In this document: piece after piece, positions 26,480-35,552 of the stretch
Numbering within the stretch: the first letter of the stretch is position 1
Layout: each line of letters opens with the position of its first letter
Assembly: GCA_027486495.1 (NCBI GenBank)
Contig: JAIXOZ010000150.1
Span: 1 to 54,857, forward strand
Direction: 5' to 3'
DNA from: Comamonadaceae bacterium
GTDB lineage: Bacteria > Pseudomonadota > Gammaproteobacteria > Burkholderiales > Burkholderiaceae_C
Length of the DNA: 54,857 bases
Translations under genes and position numbers: made by a program
Notes under the pieces: model-generated
Told to the model about the DNA's origin: nothing
The model's input: the letters and a program-made list of their open reading frames with translations, nothing else
Database searches by the model: none

Positions 26480-27289
26480 TCATTCGCCTTTGAAGACGGG
26501 TTTGCGTTTTTCCATGAAGGCTTTGCGGCCTTCGGCGTAGTCGGCGCTGTCAAAGCAGCCGCGAATGAGCTGGGTGCACAAATCCATGTCCAGCTCGGGC
26601 GAGGGCTTGAGGATTTCGCGGGTGATCGCCTTGGCCGCTTGAATGGTCAGGGGCGCGTTGGCGGCCAAGGCCGAGGTGTACTCGGCCAGCAACTCTGGCA
26701 GCGCCTCGGGCGCGCAGACCCGCGTGACCAAACCCAGGCTGTGGGCTTCTTGTGCATTGATTTTGCGGGCCGTGAAAAACAGGTCTTTGGCCGCACCGGG
26801 ACCGATCAGGTCCACCAGGTTTTTCATGGCCGAGTAGCGGTATCCCAAACCCAGGCGGGCTGCCGGCACCGAGAAAACGGCGTCGCTGGCGGCGATGCGC
26901 ATGTCGCAGCTGATGGCCACGTTGATGCCGCCACCAATACAAAAACCGCGAATGCATGCCAGCGTGGGCTTGGGGAAGTTGTAGATGCCCATGAGCGCGG
27001 TTTCGGCCATGTGCTCATAACGCGTAACCGCTTCGCGTGCGGCGCGCATGTCTTCGAATTGCGAGATGTCGGCCCCCGACACAAAGGCTTTTTCGCCCGC
27101 CCCGGTGAACACCACCAGACGCACACGGGGGTCGTGTTCGGCCTGGTTCAGCAGCACAGGCACGGCTTCCCACATGTCCACCGACAAGGCATTGTGGCGC
27201 GCCACATTGTTGAACTGGATGAACAGCGTGCTGCCTTCCAGCCAGGTGTTGACCCGCTCAGTGGGCGAGGTGTAGACGATGTCGGACAT
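26480..27289 (-). CDS. Crotonase-superfamily protein lacking both hydratase glutamates
   Basis: 269 residues with the crotonase fold and the first oxyanion-hole loop SGADISQF (71-78). Where enoyl-CoA hydratases have GGGCE, this protein has GGGIN (Asn123). Where they have GQPE, it has SVPA (Ala143). Both general acid/base glutamates are therefore absent, so plain hydration of an enoyl-CoA is unlikely. Other crotonases in this state act as isomerases, decarboxylases, hydrolases or carnityl-CoA dehydratase-like enzymes. It directly follows the CaiB-type CoA-transferase with no gap, suggesting it acts on that enzyme's CoA product. Confidence 0.88.
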   Translation of the reverse strand: MSDIVYTSPTERVNTWLEGSTLFIQFNNVARHNALSVDMWEAVPVLLNQAEHDPRVRLVVFTGAGEKAFVSGADISQFEDMRAAREAVTRYEHMAETALMGIYNFPKPTLACIRGFCIGGGINVAISCDMRIAASDAVFSVPAARLGLGYRYSAMKNLVDLIGPGAAKDLFFTARKINAQEAHSLGLVTRVCAPEALPELLAEYTSALAANAPLTIQAAKAITREILKPSPELDMDLCTQLIRGCFDSADYAEGRKAFMEKRKPVFKGE

Positions 27290-28480
27290 TCAAAACACTC
27301 CTTTGGACTTCAATGCGGCCAAGGTCTGGTCATCCAGCCCCAACTCGCCCAGAATTTCGACGCTGTGCTCGCCACGGCGTGGTGCTGCGCGGGCGATGGT
27401 GCTGGGCGTGCGCTCCAGCTGCACAGGCTGCCCCACCAGGCGCTGTGGCCCTTGGTGCACCGACACCACGTCTTTGACCATCTTCAAGTGCTGGACTTGT
27501 GGTTCGTTGAACACCTCGTCCATGATGTTGATCAAGCCACAGGCGACACCGCCATCGTTCAGGCGTTCGATCCAGTAAGCACGGTCTTGCTTGGCCAGAC
27601 GTTCATTGATCTCGGCGTTCAGCGCATCGCGGTGGACCGAGCGGCTGGGCTTGTCGTGGTATCGCGGGTCGGTGACCCACTGCGGTGCTTCCAAAATATC
27701 GCAAAAGCGCTCCCAAATTTTGGAGCCGAACACCGCGATGTTCATGTAGCCATCGCGCGCTTTGTAGACCCCGGTGGGGATGCTGGTGGGGTGGAAGTTG
27801 CCCGCCTGCGTGGCCACTTCTTCGTCGATCAGCCAGCGCGAGGTCTGGAAATCCATCATGTACACCATCGACTCCAGCAACGAGGTGTGCAGCCACTGGC
27901 CTTGGCCAGACTTTTCACGCTCGAGCAAGGCCACCAAAATACCCTGCGCCGCAAAAATGCCAGCACACAAATCAGCAATTGGAATGCCCACACGCATCGG
28001 GCCTTGCTCGGCCAAGCCGGTGACCGACATCAGCCCACCCATGCCTTGTGCGATCTGGTCAAACCCTGGCCTGGCGGCCAAGGGGCCAGTCTGGCCAAAA
28101 CCCGAGATGCTGGCGTAAACCAAGCCGGGGTTGTCTTTTTTCAGGCTCTCGTAATCGATGCCCAGCCGGAACTTCACATCCGGGCGGAAGTTTTCGACCA
28201 CCACATCGGCCTTGGCAATCAGTTGCTTGAGCAGCGCGATGCCCTCGGGCTCTTTCAGGTTGAGCGTGATGGAACGCTTGTTGCGGTGGGTGTACTGGTA
28301 GTCCGAGCCCTCTTGCCCGCCCAGCGTGTCGTCGCCACGCATGTGCTCGGGCATTTGCACCTGGACCACGTCGGCCCCCCAGTCGGCCAACTGGCGGCAG
28401 GCCGTGGGGCCCGCTCGCACTTGGGTTAAATCGATCACTCGAAATCGCGCAAGCGCGGCAGAGGCAGGTTGGTGCGGCAT
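27290..28480 (-). CDS. CaiB/BaiF-type CoA-transferase
   Basis: 396 residues of the class III CoA-transferase family. FRVIDLTQVRAGPTACRQLA at the N-terminus, KRSITLNLKEPEG, VENFRPDVKFRLGIDYESL and the catalytic-Asp region AARPGFDQIAQGMGGLMS are present. It transfers CoA between acyl groups through an aspartyl-CoA intermediate. It is the first gene of the 28480-22636 run and is divergent from the GntR regulator across a 17-bp palindrome. Confidence 0.93.
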   Translation of the reverse strand: MPHQPASAALARFRVIDLTQVRAGPTACRQLADWGADVVQVQMPEHMRGDDTLGGQEGSDYQYTHRNKRSITLNLKEPEGIALLKQLIAKADVVVENFRPDVKFRLGIDYESLKKDNPGLVYASISGFGQTGPLAARPGFDQIAQGMGGLMSVTGLAEQGPMRVGIPIADLCAGIFAAQGILVALLEREKSGQGQWLHTSLLESMVYMMDFQTSRWLIDEEVATQAGNFHPTSIPTGVYKARDGYMNIAVFGSKIWERFCDILEAPQWVTDPRYHDKPSRSVHRDALNAEINERLAKQDRAYWIERLNDGGVACGLINIMDEVFNEPQVQHLKMVKDVVSVHQGPQRLVGQPVQLERTPSTIARAAPRRGEHSVEILGELGLDDQTLAALKSKGVF

Positions 28481-28604
28481 GGCAATCGTCCGTGAAGTGC
28501 TGGGCCCAAGCCTGCGATGGCCTGGTGGAGGGAACAGGGCAGGTCAGAGATTTTTAAGCGGAATTTGAGCCCGATATAAAGACCCAAAGTTTGAATGCAC
28601 GGCC

Positions 28605-28644
28605 CCAATGTGTCAACAATTCTCATAAATTGTTGACACATTGG
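28605..28644. promoter_or_regulatory. Perfect 17-bp inverted repeat; GntR/FCD operator and divergent promoter
   Basis: CCAATGTGTCAACAATT (28605-28621) and AATTGTTGACACATTGG (28628-28644) are perfect inverted copies with a 6-bp spacer. Each arm contains TTGACA, a consensus -35 hexamer facing its own gene, so a bound dimer would cover both promoters. It lies in the 267-bp gap between the CoA-transferase and the GntR gene and is the best candidate for the regulator's operator. A clear -10 was not found for either side. Confidence 0.78.
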
Positions 28645-28747
28645 CGACCTGATGGCCGTCATTTTCGTGGCGTTTTGTGCATCTTCGGGTAGGATTCAAA
28701 ATGACCCTTCAACACCACACCACCCCATCCGCTGAACCGCCCTCACC

Positions 28748-29428
28748 ATGCAGCCCGCCTCTGAAAAGACCGAGCACGGTTTACCTGTCTTTGTGGCCGA
28801 GCAACTCAAGCAACTGATCTACAGCGGCGAGCTCAAACCCGGCGAGCGCCTGAACGAGGCGGCTCTGGCGCTGCGCATGGGCACCAGCCGGGGCCCGGTG
28901 CGCGAGGCCATTCGCATGCTCACCGGCCTGGGATTGGTCAAGGCCGTGCTCAACAGGGGCGTGTTTGTGCGCCAACTGTCGGTGCGCGAAATGCTGGATC
29001 TGTACGACATGCGTGCCCTGGTCTTCGGCTTCGCCGCAGAACGCGCCACCGAGCACATCGCCGAAAGCCACAAAGCCCAATTCAAAACGCTTTTGGACGG
29101 CATGGACCGTGCCTGCGAAGCCGAAAACCCCAACCAGTATTACGAACTGAATCTGCAATTCCACGCCTTGGTGCTGCAACTGGCTAACAACCAACGGGCC
29201 CAAGCCGTTTACGACGACTTCGTCAAGGAAATGCACCTGTTTCGCCGAGAGTACTTCAATGCCCCCGGCAACATGCGCCAGTCGAATGCGGAACACCGCA
29301 CTTTGCTCGATGCCATCGTCAAGGGCTCCAAGACCAAAGCCAAAACGACCGCTGAGCGCCACGTGCTCAAAGGGCGCGAGCGGTTGCTGAGTAACCTTGA
29401 CAGCAAAAGCCCCCTGGCAGGGCTTTGA
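28748..29428 (+). CDS. GntR-family (FCD/FadR subfamily) transcriptional regulator
   Basis: 226 residues. The winged helix (about 15-75) contains LKQLIYSGELKPGERLNEAALALRMGTS-type spacing and SRGPVREAIRMLTGLGLVK. The C-terminal FCD helical domain includes DLYDMRALVFGFAAERA and the metal/effector histidines in YELNLQFHALVLQLA and SNAEHRTLLDAI. FCD regulators bind small carboxylates, usually with a bound metal, and repress adjacent catabolic genes. It is divergent from the CoA-transferase cluster and probably controls it through the 28605-28644 palindrome. Confidence 0.92.
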   Translation: MQPASEKTEHGLPVFVAEQLKQLIYSGELKPGERLNEAALALRMGTSRGPVREAIRMLTGLGLVKAVLNRGVFVRQLSVREMLDLYDMRALVFGFAAERATEHIAESHKAQFKTLLDGMDRACEAENPNQYYELNLQFHALVLQLANNQRAQAVYDDFVKEMHLFRREYFNAPGNMRQSNAEHRTLLDAIVKGSKTKAKTTAERHVLKGRERLLSNLDSKSPLAGL

Positions 29429-29582
29429 TCCGGTTTTCAGCGCTCGTCACACGCCCAGACGCAACACGGCTTGAGCACAGAGGATCGTCTTCATCTTGGC
29501 CACGCTGCTGACCATCGGCGCGAAACCTGCCGTGTTCGGTCCGATTGAGAACCGCCCCGCCCCTCTGGAGAGCCACATGGCC

Positions 29583-30581
29583 TCAGTCTTGACTGATCTT
29601 GCGTTCCTTGATGATCTGCGCAAAACGCCGTGCATCGGCCTTGGTGACCGCACCGAACTCAGCGGGCGACATGGGCGTGGGTTCGGCACCAATGCCTTTG
29701 ATGGTTTCGACGGCGCCGGGCAACATCAGGGCACGGTTGATTTCGCGGTTCATGCGCTCCACGATGGCCGCTGGCGTGCCCGCAGGGGCCCAGAAACCGT
29801 GTGATGTACCGGCATCAAAATTCTTGAGCCCCAGCTCATTGAGCGTGGGCGCATCCGGGAACATGGACAAGCGCTGAGGCGATGTGACCGCCAACAAGCG
29901 CAGACGGCCAGAGCGCACATGCGAGAAAGCGATGCCCGGGTCCATCAAGTAATCCACACTGCCGCCCAACAAGTCTTGCAAGGCCGCCGCAGAACCGCGG
30001 TAGGGGATGTGCAGCGTAAAGATGCCAGCTTGAGACTTGAGCATCTCTCCTGCGATGTGCGGGCTGGTGCCGTTGCCGGGCGAGCCGTAACTCATTTTGC
30101 CGGGGTTGCGTTTGGCATAAGCAACGAATTCGGCAAAAGTCTTGTAGGGGGCATCACTGCGCACCACCAAAAACAACTGCAAGCGCGCACCGGCTGCGAC
30201 GGGGATCAGGTCTTTGTCGTGGTCGAAAGGCATTTTGGCCGTGACATAGGGCACGATAGACGCGCCGCTGCCCGAGCTGCACAAAAAGGTGTAGCCATCG
30301 GGGGCACTTTTGGCAGCCAAGTCGGAGCCGATGATGCCCCCGGCACCGCCTCGGTTATCCACCACAATTTGTTGCCCCAAGGCTTGCGACACGGTGTTGG
30401 ACACCGCACGGGCCACCAAATCAGGCGACCCCCCGGCAGGAAAATTGACGATCATGCGAATGGGTTTGGCGGTGGGCCAGGCTGAGGTTTGGGCCTGCGC
30501 AGTGCCAAAAGCACCCAGTGCAAGTCCAGACACTGCGGCCAGGCCAAGCTGTCGGCGGCGAGGGTCATGACGGTGGGTCAT
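29583..30581 (-). CDS. Bug-family (TctC-like) periplasmic binding protein
   Basis: 332 residues. The signal peptide contains an arginine-rich start (DPRRRQLGLAAVSGLALG) and ends AQAQT. Bug signatures are IRMIVNFPAGGSPDLVARAV, IVVDNRGGAGGIIGSDLAAK and SAPDGYTFL. It converges on the GntR gene with a 154-bp gap that shows no gene I can name. It may serve the neighbouring catabolic cluster but is not in its operon. Ligand unknown. Confidence 0.9.
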   Translation of the reverse strand: MTHRHDPRRRQLGLAAVSGLALGAFGTAQAQTSAWPTAKPIRMIVNFPAGGSPDLVARAVSNTVSQALGQQIVVDNRGGAGGIIGSDLAAKSAPDGYTFLCSSGSGASIVPYVTAKMPFDHDKDLIPVAAGARLQLFLVVRSDAPYKTFAEFVAYAKRNPGKMSYGSPGNGTSPHIAGEMLKSQAGIFTLHIPYRGSAAALQDLLGGSVDYLMDPGIAFSHVRSGRLRLLAVTSPQRLSMFPDAPTLNELGLKNFDAGTSHGFWAPAGTPAAIVERMNREINRALMLPGAVETIKGIGAEPTPMSPAEFGAVTKADARRFAQIIKERKISQD

Positions 30582-30973
30582 CTGAATATCTCCGAATTGT
30601 TGGGGGTGAAAAAAGTGATAGCACGTTCGATTTTTTGATTATGTAAAGAAATCAAGTCCTGAACTACTCGGGAAAACCTTGCCCTGCGGGTCCAACAAAC
30701 CGCCGGGGGGGTCGGGCCACGCGTTGGCGCAAAGGCAGGCACTTGGCCCAGCGGCTCAAGTTGATCCATGAAGTTGCTCCCCCAAAATCTGCGTCAACCA
30801 GGCTTTGTTGCGGCTGTTGGCAAACAACCCACAGGCCCAGTTGGCTCATGGCAAGATCATCCAAAATCACCATTTGCAGGCCTGTTCGAATAAGCTCAAG
30901 GCACCAACGCCTTTGCACAAGCTGACCCATCAAAGGCTTTTGCCGTTGTCCAACCCACACCCTCCCTGTCCCA
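30582..30973. other. Intergenic region without recognised gene
   Basis: About 390 bp between two divergent genes. The part next to the Bug gene (30590-30660) is AT-rich and could carry its promoter. The rest is GC-rich, with open frames in several phases but no domain, ribosome site or RNA structure I recognise. Confidence 0.4.
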
Positions 30974-31936
30974 ATGCTCAACGCTGCCTTGTCTGTTTTC
31001 CTTTTGTTGCTCGCGGCCTTGCTTGCAGCATTGGCCCTGAGTTGGGCACCTGATCGCCCAGTGGATACCCTGATGGCACGCTGGGCCTCGCCCCCATCGC
31101 ACTTTGTGGCTCTACATGGCATGCAGGTGCATGTACGCGACGAGGGTCCACGCGATGACCCCACCCCGATCGTGTTGATCCACGGCACCTCGGCCAGTTT
31201 GCACACTTGGGACGGCTGGGTGGCCGCTTTGAGCCCGCACCGCCGCGTGATCCGCATGGACTTGCCCGGCTTTGGGCTGACCGGCCCCGCACCCGATGCC
31301 GACTACAGCATGGCGCGCTACACCGGCTTCATGCGGGATTTTCTGGACTTGCTGAAGCTCGATGTGGTGGTGATGGGCGGCAACTCACTGGGCGGCGGCA
31401 TTGCCTGGCAAACCGCCCTGGCGCACCCAACGCGTGTGCGGCAATTGATCTTGGTCGATGCCACGGGCTACCCCTTACAGCCCCAGTCCATGCCGATCGG
31501 GTTTAGGCTGGCCCAAATGGCATGGTTGGCACCGGTCACACAGAAAATCCTGCCCCGGCAATTGATTGAGGCCAGTGTGCGCAATGTCTATGGCCAACCG
31601 GACAGGGTGAGCCCGGCTTTGGTGGATCGCTATTTCGAGTTGACCCTGCGCGAAGGCAACCGCGCCAGCCTGACCAAACGCTTCCAATACCGCAGCAGCG
31701 ATGCCGCCTTGGCGGGGCAGATTCCTCAGCTGAACTTGCCCACGTTGATTCTGTGGGGCAGCAAAGACCGGCTGATTCCACTCGACCACGCGCAACGCTT
31801 TCACCAAGACATTGTGGGCAGCCAGCTCCAGGTCTTTGAAGGCTTGGGCCATGTGCCCCACGAAGAGGACCCTGAGGCCACGGTGAAGGCGGTAAAAAGC
31901 TTCTTAGGCCTACCGCCTGCGCTGATCAGGAACTGA
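30974..31936 (+). CDS. Membrane-anchored alpha/beta hydrolase
   Basis: 320 residues. An N-terminal hydrophobic segment ([20 protein letters not shown]) may be a signal anchor. The alpha/beta hydrolase core has the oxyanion HG motif in [10 protein letters not shown], nucleophile elbow GGNSLGGG, acid in [10 protein letters not shown] and histidine in GLGHVPHEE. The triad is complete. Relatives act as esterases, lipases or haloalkane-dehalogenase-like enzymes; the substrate is not predictable. Its 3' end overlaps convergent ychF by 11 bp. Confidence 0.88.
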   Translation: MLNAALSVFLLLLAALLAALALSWAPDRPVDTLMARWASPPSHFVALHGMQVHVRDEGPRDDPTPIVLIHGTSASLHTWDGWVAALSPHRRVIRMDLPGFGLTGPAPDADYSMARYTGFMRDFLDLLKLDVVVMGGNSLGGGIAWQTALAHPTRVRQLILVDATGYPLQPQSMPIGFRLAQMAWLAPVTQKILPRQLIEASVRNVYGQPDRVSPALVDRYFELTLREGNRASLTKRFQYRSSDAALAGQIPQLNLPTLILWGSKDRLIPLDHAQRFHQDIVGSQLQVFEGLGHVPHEEDPEATVKAVKSFLGLPPALIRN

Positions 31937-33017
31937 ACAAGAAGTTCATCACGTCGCCGTCTTTCACGACGTAATCCTTACCCTCGGCGCGCATCTTGCC
32001 CGCGTCTTTGGCGCCTTGCTCGCCCTTGAAGGTGATGTAGTCGTCAAACGCGATGGTTTGGGCGCGGATGTAGCCTTTTTCAAAGTCGGTGTGGATCACG
32101 CCTGCGGCCTGTGGACCGGTGTCGCCCACGCGGATGGTCCAGGCGCGCACTTCTTTCACGCCTGCGGTAAAGTAGGTCTGCAGACCCAGCAAGCCGTAAG
32201 CAGAACGGATCAGGCGGTTCAAGCCGGGCTCGTCCTGCCCAATTTCCTTCAAGAACTCCAGGCGGTCCGCGTCGTCCATTTCGGACAACTCGGCTTCGAT
32301 CTTGGCGCAAATGGCCACCACGGGCGCGTTTTGCTTGGCAGCAAAGGCCTTGAGGCGGTCGAGGAAAGGGTTGTTCTCAAAGCCGTCTTCCGACACGTTG
32401 GCCACGAACATGGCGGGCTTGGCGGTGATGAAGAAGAACTGCTTGAGTTCGATACGCTCTTCTTTGCTGAAGTCGATGGTACGCACAGGCTGGGTGTCGT
32501 TGAGGGCCGCTTGGCACTTTTCCAGGATCGCCATTTGTTTAACGGCTTCCTTGTCACCCGAGCGGGCAATTTTGCTCACGCGGTGGATGGCTTTTTCCAC
32601 TGCAGCCAAGTCGGCCAGGCACAGCTCGGTCTGGATGACCTCGATGTCGGCAATCGGGTCCACCTTGTTGGCGACGTGGATCACGTTGTCGTCTTCAAAG
32701 CAGCGCACCACGTTGACGATGGCATCGGTCTCGCGGATGTGCGCCAAAAACTTGTTGCCCAGGCCCTCGCCCGTGCTGGCCCCGGCCACCAAACCGGCAA
32801 TGTCCACAAACTCCACGATGGCGGGCACGATGCGCTCGGGTTCGACGATTGCAGACAACTGCTGTAAGCGTGGGTCGGGCACTTCTACAACACCCGTGTT
32901 GGGTTCGATGGTGCAAAAAGGGTAGTTTTCAGCGGCAATGCCGGCTTTGGTCAGGGCGTTGAAAAGGGTGGATTTGCCCACATTGGGCAAACCCACGATG
33001 CCGCATTTGAGGCTCAT
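31926..33017 (-). CDS. ychF: Ribosome-associated ATPase YchF/OLA1
   Basis: 363 residues of the Obg-related family. The P-loop is [14 protein letters not shown], followed by [15 protein letters not shown] and DIAGLV. The C-terminal TGS domain ends in the usual [13 protein letters not shown] signature. It prefers ATP because its G4 motif is not NKxD; the corresponding strand reads FVANVSEDG. It is a redox- and stress-linked translation factor. Confidence 0.96.
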   Translation of the reverse strand: MSLKCGIVGLPNVGKSTLFNALTKAGIAAENYPFCTIEPNTGVVEVPDPRLQQLSAIVEPERIVPAIVEFVDIAGLVAGASTGEGLGNKFLAHIRETDAIVNVVRCFEDDNVIHVANKVDPIADIEVIQTELCLADLAAVEKAIHRVSKIARSGDKEAVKQMAILEKCQAALNDTQPVRTIDFSKEERIELKQFFFITAKPAMFVANVSEDGFENNPFLDRLKAFAAKQNAPVVAICAKIEAELSEMDDADRLEFLKEIGQDEPGLNRLIRSAYGLLGLQTYFTAGVKEVRAWTIRVGDTGPQAAGVIHTDFEKGYIRAQTIAFDDYITFKGEQGAKDAGKMRAEGKDYVVKDGDVMNFLFSS

Positions 33018-33138
33018 GGAAGGCTTTCGGTGATTCGGGGGAAGGTTCTGAAATCAGCCGGAGATTTTAACGGCACGGCCTCAAGGCACCGGCTTGGCCC
33101 CAAAGTCCCCGGTGGCCCCGCCAGATGGGCCGTCTCCT

Positions 33139-33144
33139 TACAAT
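33139..33144 (+). promoter_or_regulatory. Candidate -10 element for a leaderless ubiH-like transcript
   Basis: TACAAT lies 6 nt upstream of the ATG at 33151. No Shine-Dalgarno fits between them. It has the same hexamer and near-identical spacing as both fbp starts. Confidence 0.4.
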
Positions 33145-33150
33145 GCGGGC

Positions 33151-34338
33151 ATGGCTCTACCCCCTGACATTTGTATCCGTGGCGCTGGCATCGTGGGCCG
33201 CTCCTTGGCTTTGCTGCTGGCCCGTGAACGGCTGAACGTGGCTTTGGTCGAGTCACCCCAGCCCAATACGGCTCCCGACGTGCGCGCCTATTCGCTCAAC
33301 GGCGCGGCCAAGGCCTTGCTGCAAGACCTGCGCTGCTGGCCCGAGGCCCCCGCTGTCACGCCCGTGCGCCAAATGCAAATTTGGGGTGACCAAGGCGGTC
33401 AGCTGAATTTTGGTGCCCAAGAACAAGGGGTGGGCCAGCTCAATTGGATGGTGGACGTGCCGGCATTGGAAGCCCTGTTGACCCAGGCCGTGCAATTCCA
33501 GCCCCAGATTCAAGTGGTCCAAGCCCCGGTGGCCGCGCCGCTCACGGTGGTGTGTGAAGGCCGTGCCAGCCAAACTCGCGCCGAATTGGGCGTGGTTTTT
33601 GACATCACCCACTACCCGCAACACGCGGTGGCGACCCGCTTGTTGTGCGAGCGTTCGCACGAAGGCATCGCCCGCCAGTGGTTTGGCTGGAGCGCCGTCA
33701 GTGGCCTGACCCAACCACAGTCCGAAGTGTTGGCGCTGTTGCCCATGGGCGGCGAAGGCGGACTCGAAGTCGCATTGGTGTGGTCGGTGCACCCGCTGCG
33801 GGCGCAAGAATTGATGGCCATGCCGCCCGAAGACTTTGCAGCCGCACTGGCCCAAGCCTGCGGCCACGCCCTGGGCGGCATGCAGCTGTCGACCGAGCGG
33901 GCCGTTTGGCCGCTGCAACTGGCACGCGCCGAGCGCTGGATCGGACCCATGCCGGGGGCGGTGAAGCAATCTTTTGCCTTGGCCGGTGACGCTGCCCACA
34001 GCCTGCACCCCTTGGCAGGACAAGGCCTGAACATCGGCTTGGCCGATGTGGCCGAGTTGGTTCAGGTGATCCGAGCCAAAGAGTTTTGGCGCCCCCTGCA
34101 CGACATCAAACTGCTGCGCCGCTACGAACGTGCACGCCAAGCCGATGTGCAAGCCATGGGCCTGGTCACCGATGGCCTGCAGCGCCTGTTTGCCCAACCC
34201 GGACCGGTTTGGCAAAACCTGCGCAACTGGGGCATGCGCGGGTTCGACCGCAGCGGCCCACTCAAACACTGGATGACGCAACGCGCCATGGGCCAGAGCA
34301 GATCGCCAACTCAAGCCGACAGCCAGGCCGCAAGCTGA
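33151..34338 (+). CDS. UbiH/Coq6-family FAD-dependent hydroxylase
   Basis: 395 residues from ATG 33151. The FAD Rossmann motif is IRGAGIVGRSLALLLARERL. A DG-type region is weak, but the second FAD motif ALAGDAAHSLHPLAGQGLNI is textbook UbiH/VisC. It probably hydroxylates the ubiquinone ring precursor; Burkholderiales carry several UbiF/H/I/L/M paralogues and I cannot say which position. The N-terminal frame extends upstream to 33094, but that part is non-conserved and carries the -10-like element. The dsbC-like gene follows by 36 nt. Confidence 0.87.
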   Translation: MALPPDICIRGAGIVGRSLALLLARERLNVALVESPQPNTAPDVRAYSLNGAAKALLQDLRCWPEAPAVTPVRQMQIWGDQGGQLNFGAQEQGVGQLNWMVDVPALEALLTQAVQFQPQIQVVQAPVAAPLTVVCEGRASQTRAELGVVFDITHYPQHAVATRLLCERSHEGIARQWFGWSAVSGLTQPQSEVLALLPMGGEGGLEVALVWSVHPLRAQELMAMPPEDFAAALAQACGHALGGMQLSTERAVWPLQLARAERWIGPMPGAVKQSFALAGDAAHSLHPLAGQGLNIGLADVAELVQVIRAKEFWRPLHDIKLLRRYERARQADVQAMGLVTDGLQRLFAQPGPVWQNLRNWGMRGFDRSGPLKHWMTQRAMGQSRSPTQADSQAAS

Positions 34339-34374
34339 TCTGTCCTTCTCTTCTTGAATCCGAAAGCCTCTCAC

Positions 34375-35088
34375 ATGAAGTTCTCTTTCTCCAAACTGGC
34401 CCTGATCGTGGCCACCGCTTTGTCGCTGGGCAGCGTGATGGCGCAAGAAGCGACCATCCGAAAAAATCTGAGCGAGCGCCTGCCCAACCTGCCCAAGATT
34501 GACGAGGTGAGCAAAACCCCGATGAACGGGCTGTTCGAGATCCGCATGGGCAACGAGGTGATGTACAGCGACGCCGATGGCAATTTCCTGATCCAGGGCG
34601 CGCTGATCGACGTGAAGCAAAAGCGCAACTTGACTGAAGAGCGGATGGACAAACTCTCGGCCATCCCCTTTGACCAATTGCCCCTCAAAACCGCCTTCAC
34701 CCAGGTCCGCGGCAATGGCAAACGCAAGCTGGCTGTGTTTGCCGACCCCAACTGCGGCTACTGCAAGCGCTTTGAAAAAGACCTGCAAAAACTGGACAAC
34801 GTGACCATTTACCACTTCCTTTATCCCATCTTGGGCGAGGACTCCAAGACCAAGTCCAAAAACATCTGGTGTGCCAAAGACAAGGCCAAAACCTGGAACA
34901 ACTGGATGATCAACGGCACCACCCCGCCTACCGCCAACTGCGACGACTCGGCCATTGACTCGATCGTGGCCTTTGGCCAAAAAAACCGCATCACCGGCAC
35001 ACCTTTGCTCTTGTTTGCCGATGGCACCCGTGTGCCCGGTGCCGTGCCCATGGCCCAAGTTGAAAAAATGCTCGCCGAAATCAAATGA
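34375..35088 (+). CDS. dsbC: DsbC-family thiol:disulfide interchange protein
   Basis: 237 residues from ATG 34375 with a signal peptide ending VMAQE. The N-terminal dimerisation domain has the usual NGLFEIRMGNEVMYSD strand. The thioredoxin domain contains DPNCGYCKRFEKDL with the redox pair CGYC at 127-130 and a cis-proline in RITGTPLLLF. Two further cysteines (WCAKDK and ANCDDS) match the structural disulfide of DsbC. It isomerises wrong disulfides in the periplasm. Its stop overlaps the next start by 4 nt. Confidence 0.94.
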   Translation: MKFSFSKLALIVATALSLGSVMAQEATIRKNLSERLPNLPKIDEVSKTPMNGLFEIRMGNEVMYSDADGNFLIQGALIDVKQKRNLTEERMDKLSAIPFDQLPLKTAFTQVRGNGKRKLAVFADPNCGYCKRFEKDLQKLDNVTIYHFLYPILGEDSKTKSKNIWCAKDKAKTWNNWMINGTTPPTANCDDSAIDSIVAFGQKNRITGTPLLLFADGTRVPGAVPMAQVEKMLAEIK

Positions 35089-35552
35089 CATCCACACTGC
35101 CTCATTCAATGACCGAAGACCCAACCTGGCGGCTGATCCGTCGCCTGGGCTACGCCGGGCTCATTCCTTTTGTTTTGTTGGCCCTGTGCCTGTGGCTGGT
35201 CGGCCCTGATCTGCACCCCTATGTGGCCCTGTCCATGCAAAGTTATGGCGCGGTGATCGTGTCGTTTTTGGGGGGCATCCATTGGGGCGTGGGTTTTCGC
35301 AACGCTTTGATCAGCCCCAACGCGCCGCGCATCCACTTCACCTGGGGCGTGGCGCCCTCCCTGCTGGCCTGGGTGGGTGTGATGATGCCCGCCTTCGCGG
35401 GCTTGCCCCTGCTGGGCTTTGTGCTGATCGGCTGCTACGTGATGGACCGCCGCACCTGGCCCGCCGCGGGCCTGGCACCCTGGCTGCCCATGCGCTTGCA
35501 ACTGACCACCGTGGCCAGCCTGAGCTGCTTTTTGGCGGCAGGTGCCACATGA
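35085..35552 (+). CDS. DUF3429 family membrane protein
   Basis: 155 residues with four or five membrane helices (GLIPFVLLALCLWLVG, YGAVIVSFLGGIHWGVGF, FTWGVAPSLLAWVGVMMP, LLGFVLIGCYVMDR). The FLGGIHWG motif is the family hallmark. Function unknown. The ATG at 35085 overlaps the dsbC stop (ATGA); a second ATG at 35109 gives a shorter form. It also overlaps the M61 peptidase start by 4 nt, so three genes are coupled. Confidence 0.86.
   Translation: MTSTLPHSMTEDPTWRLIRRLGYAGLIPFVLLALCLWLVGPDLHPYVALSMQSYGAVIVSFLGGIHWGVGFRNALISPNAPRIHFTWGVAPSLLAWVGVMMPAFAGLPLLGFVLIGCYVMDRRTWPAAGLAPWLPMRLQLTTVASLSCFLAAGAT

Noticed and set aside
29447..29692. An 81-codon minus-strand frame between the GntR and Bug genes
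   Set aside because: It overlaps the Bug coding region in another phase and shows no known domain.
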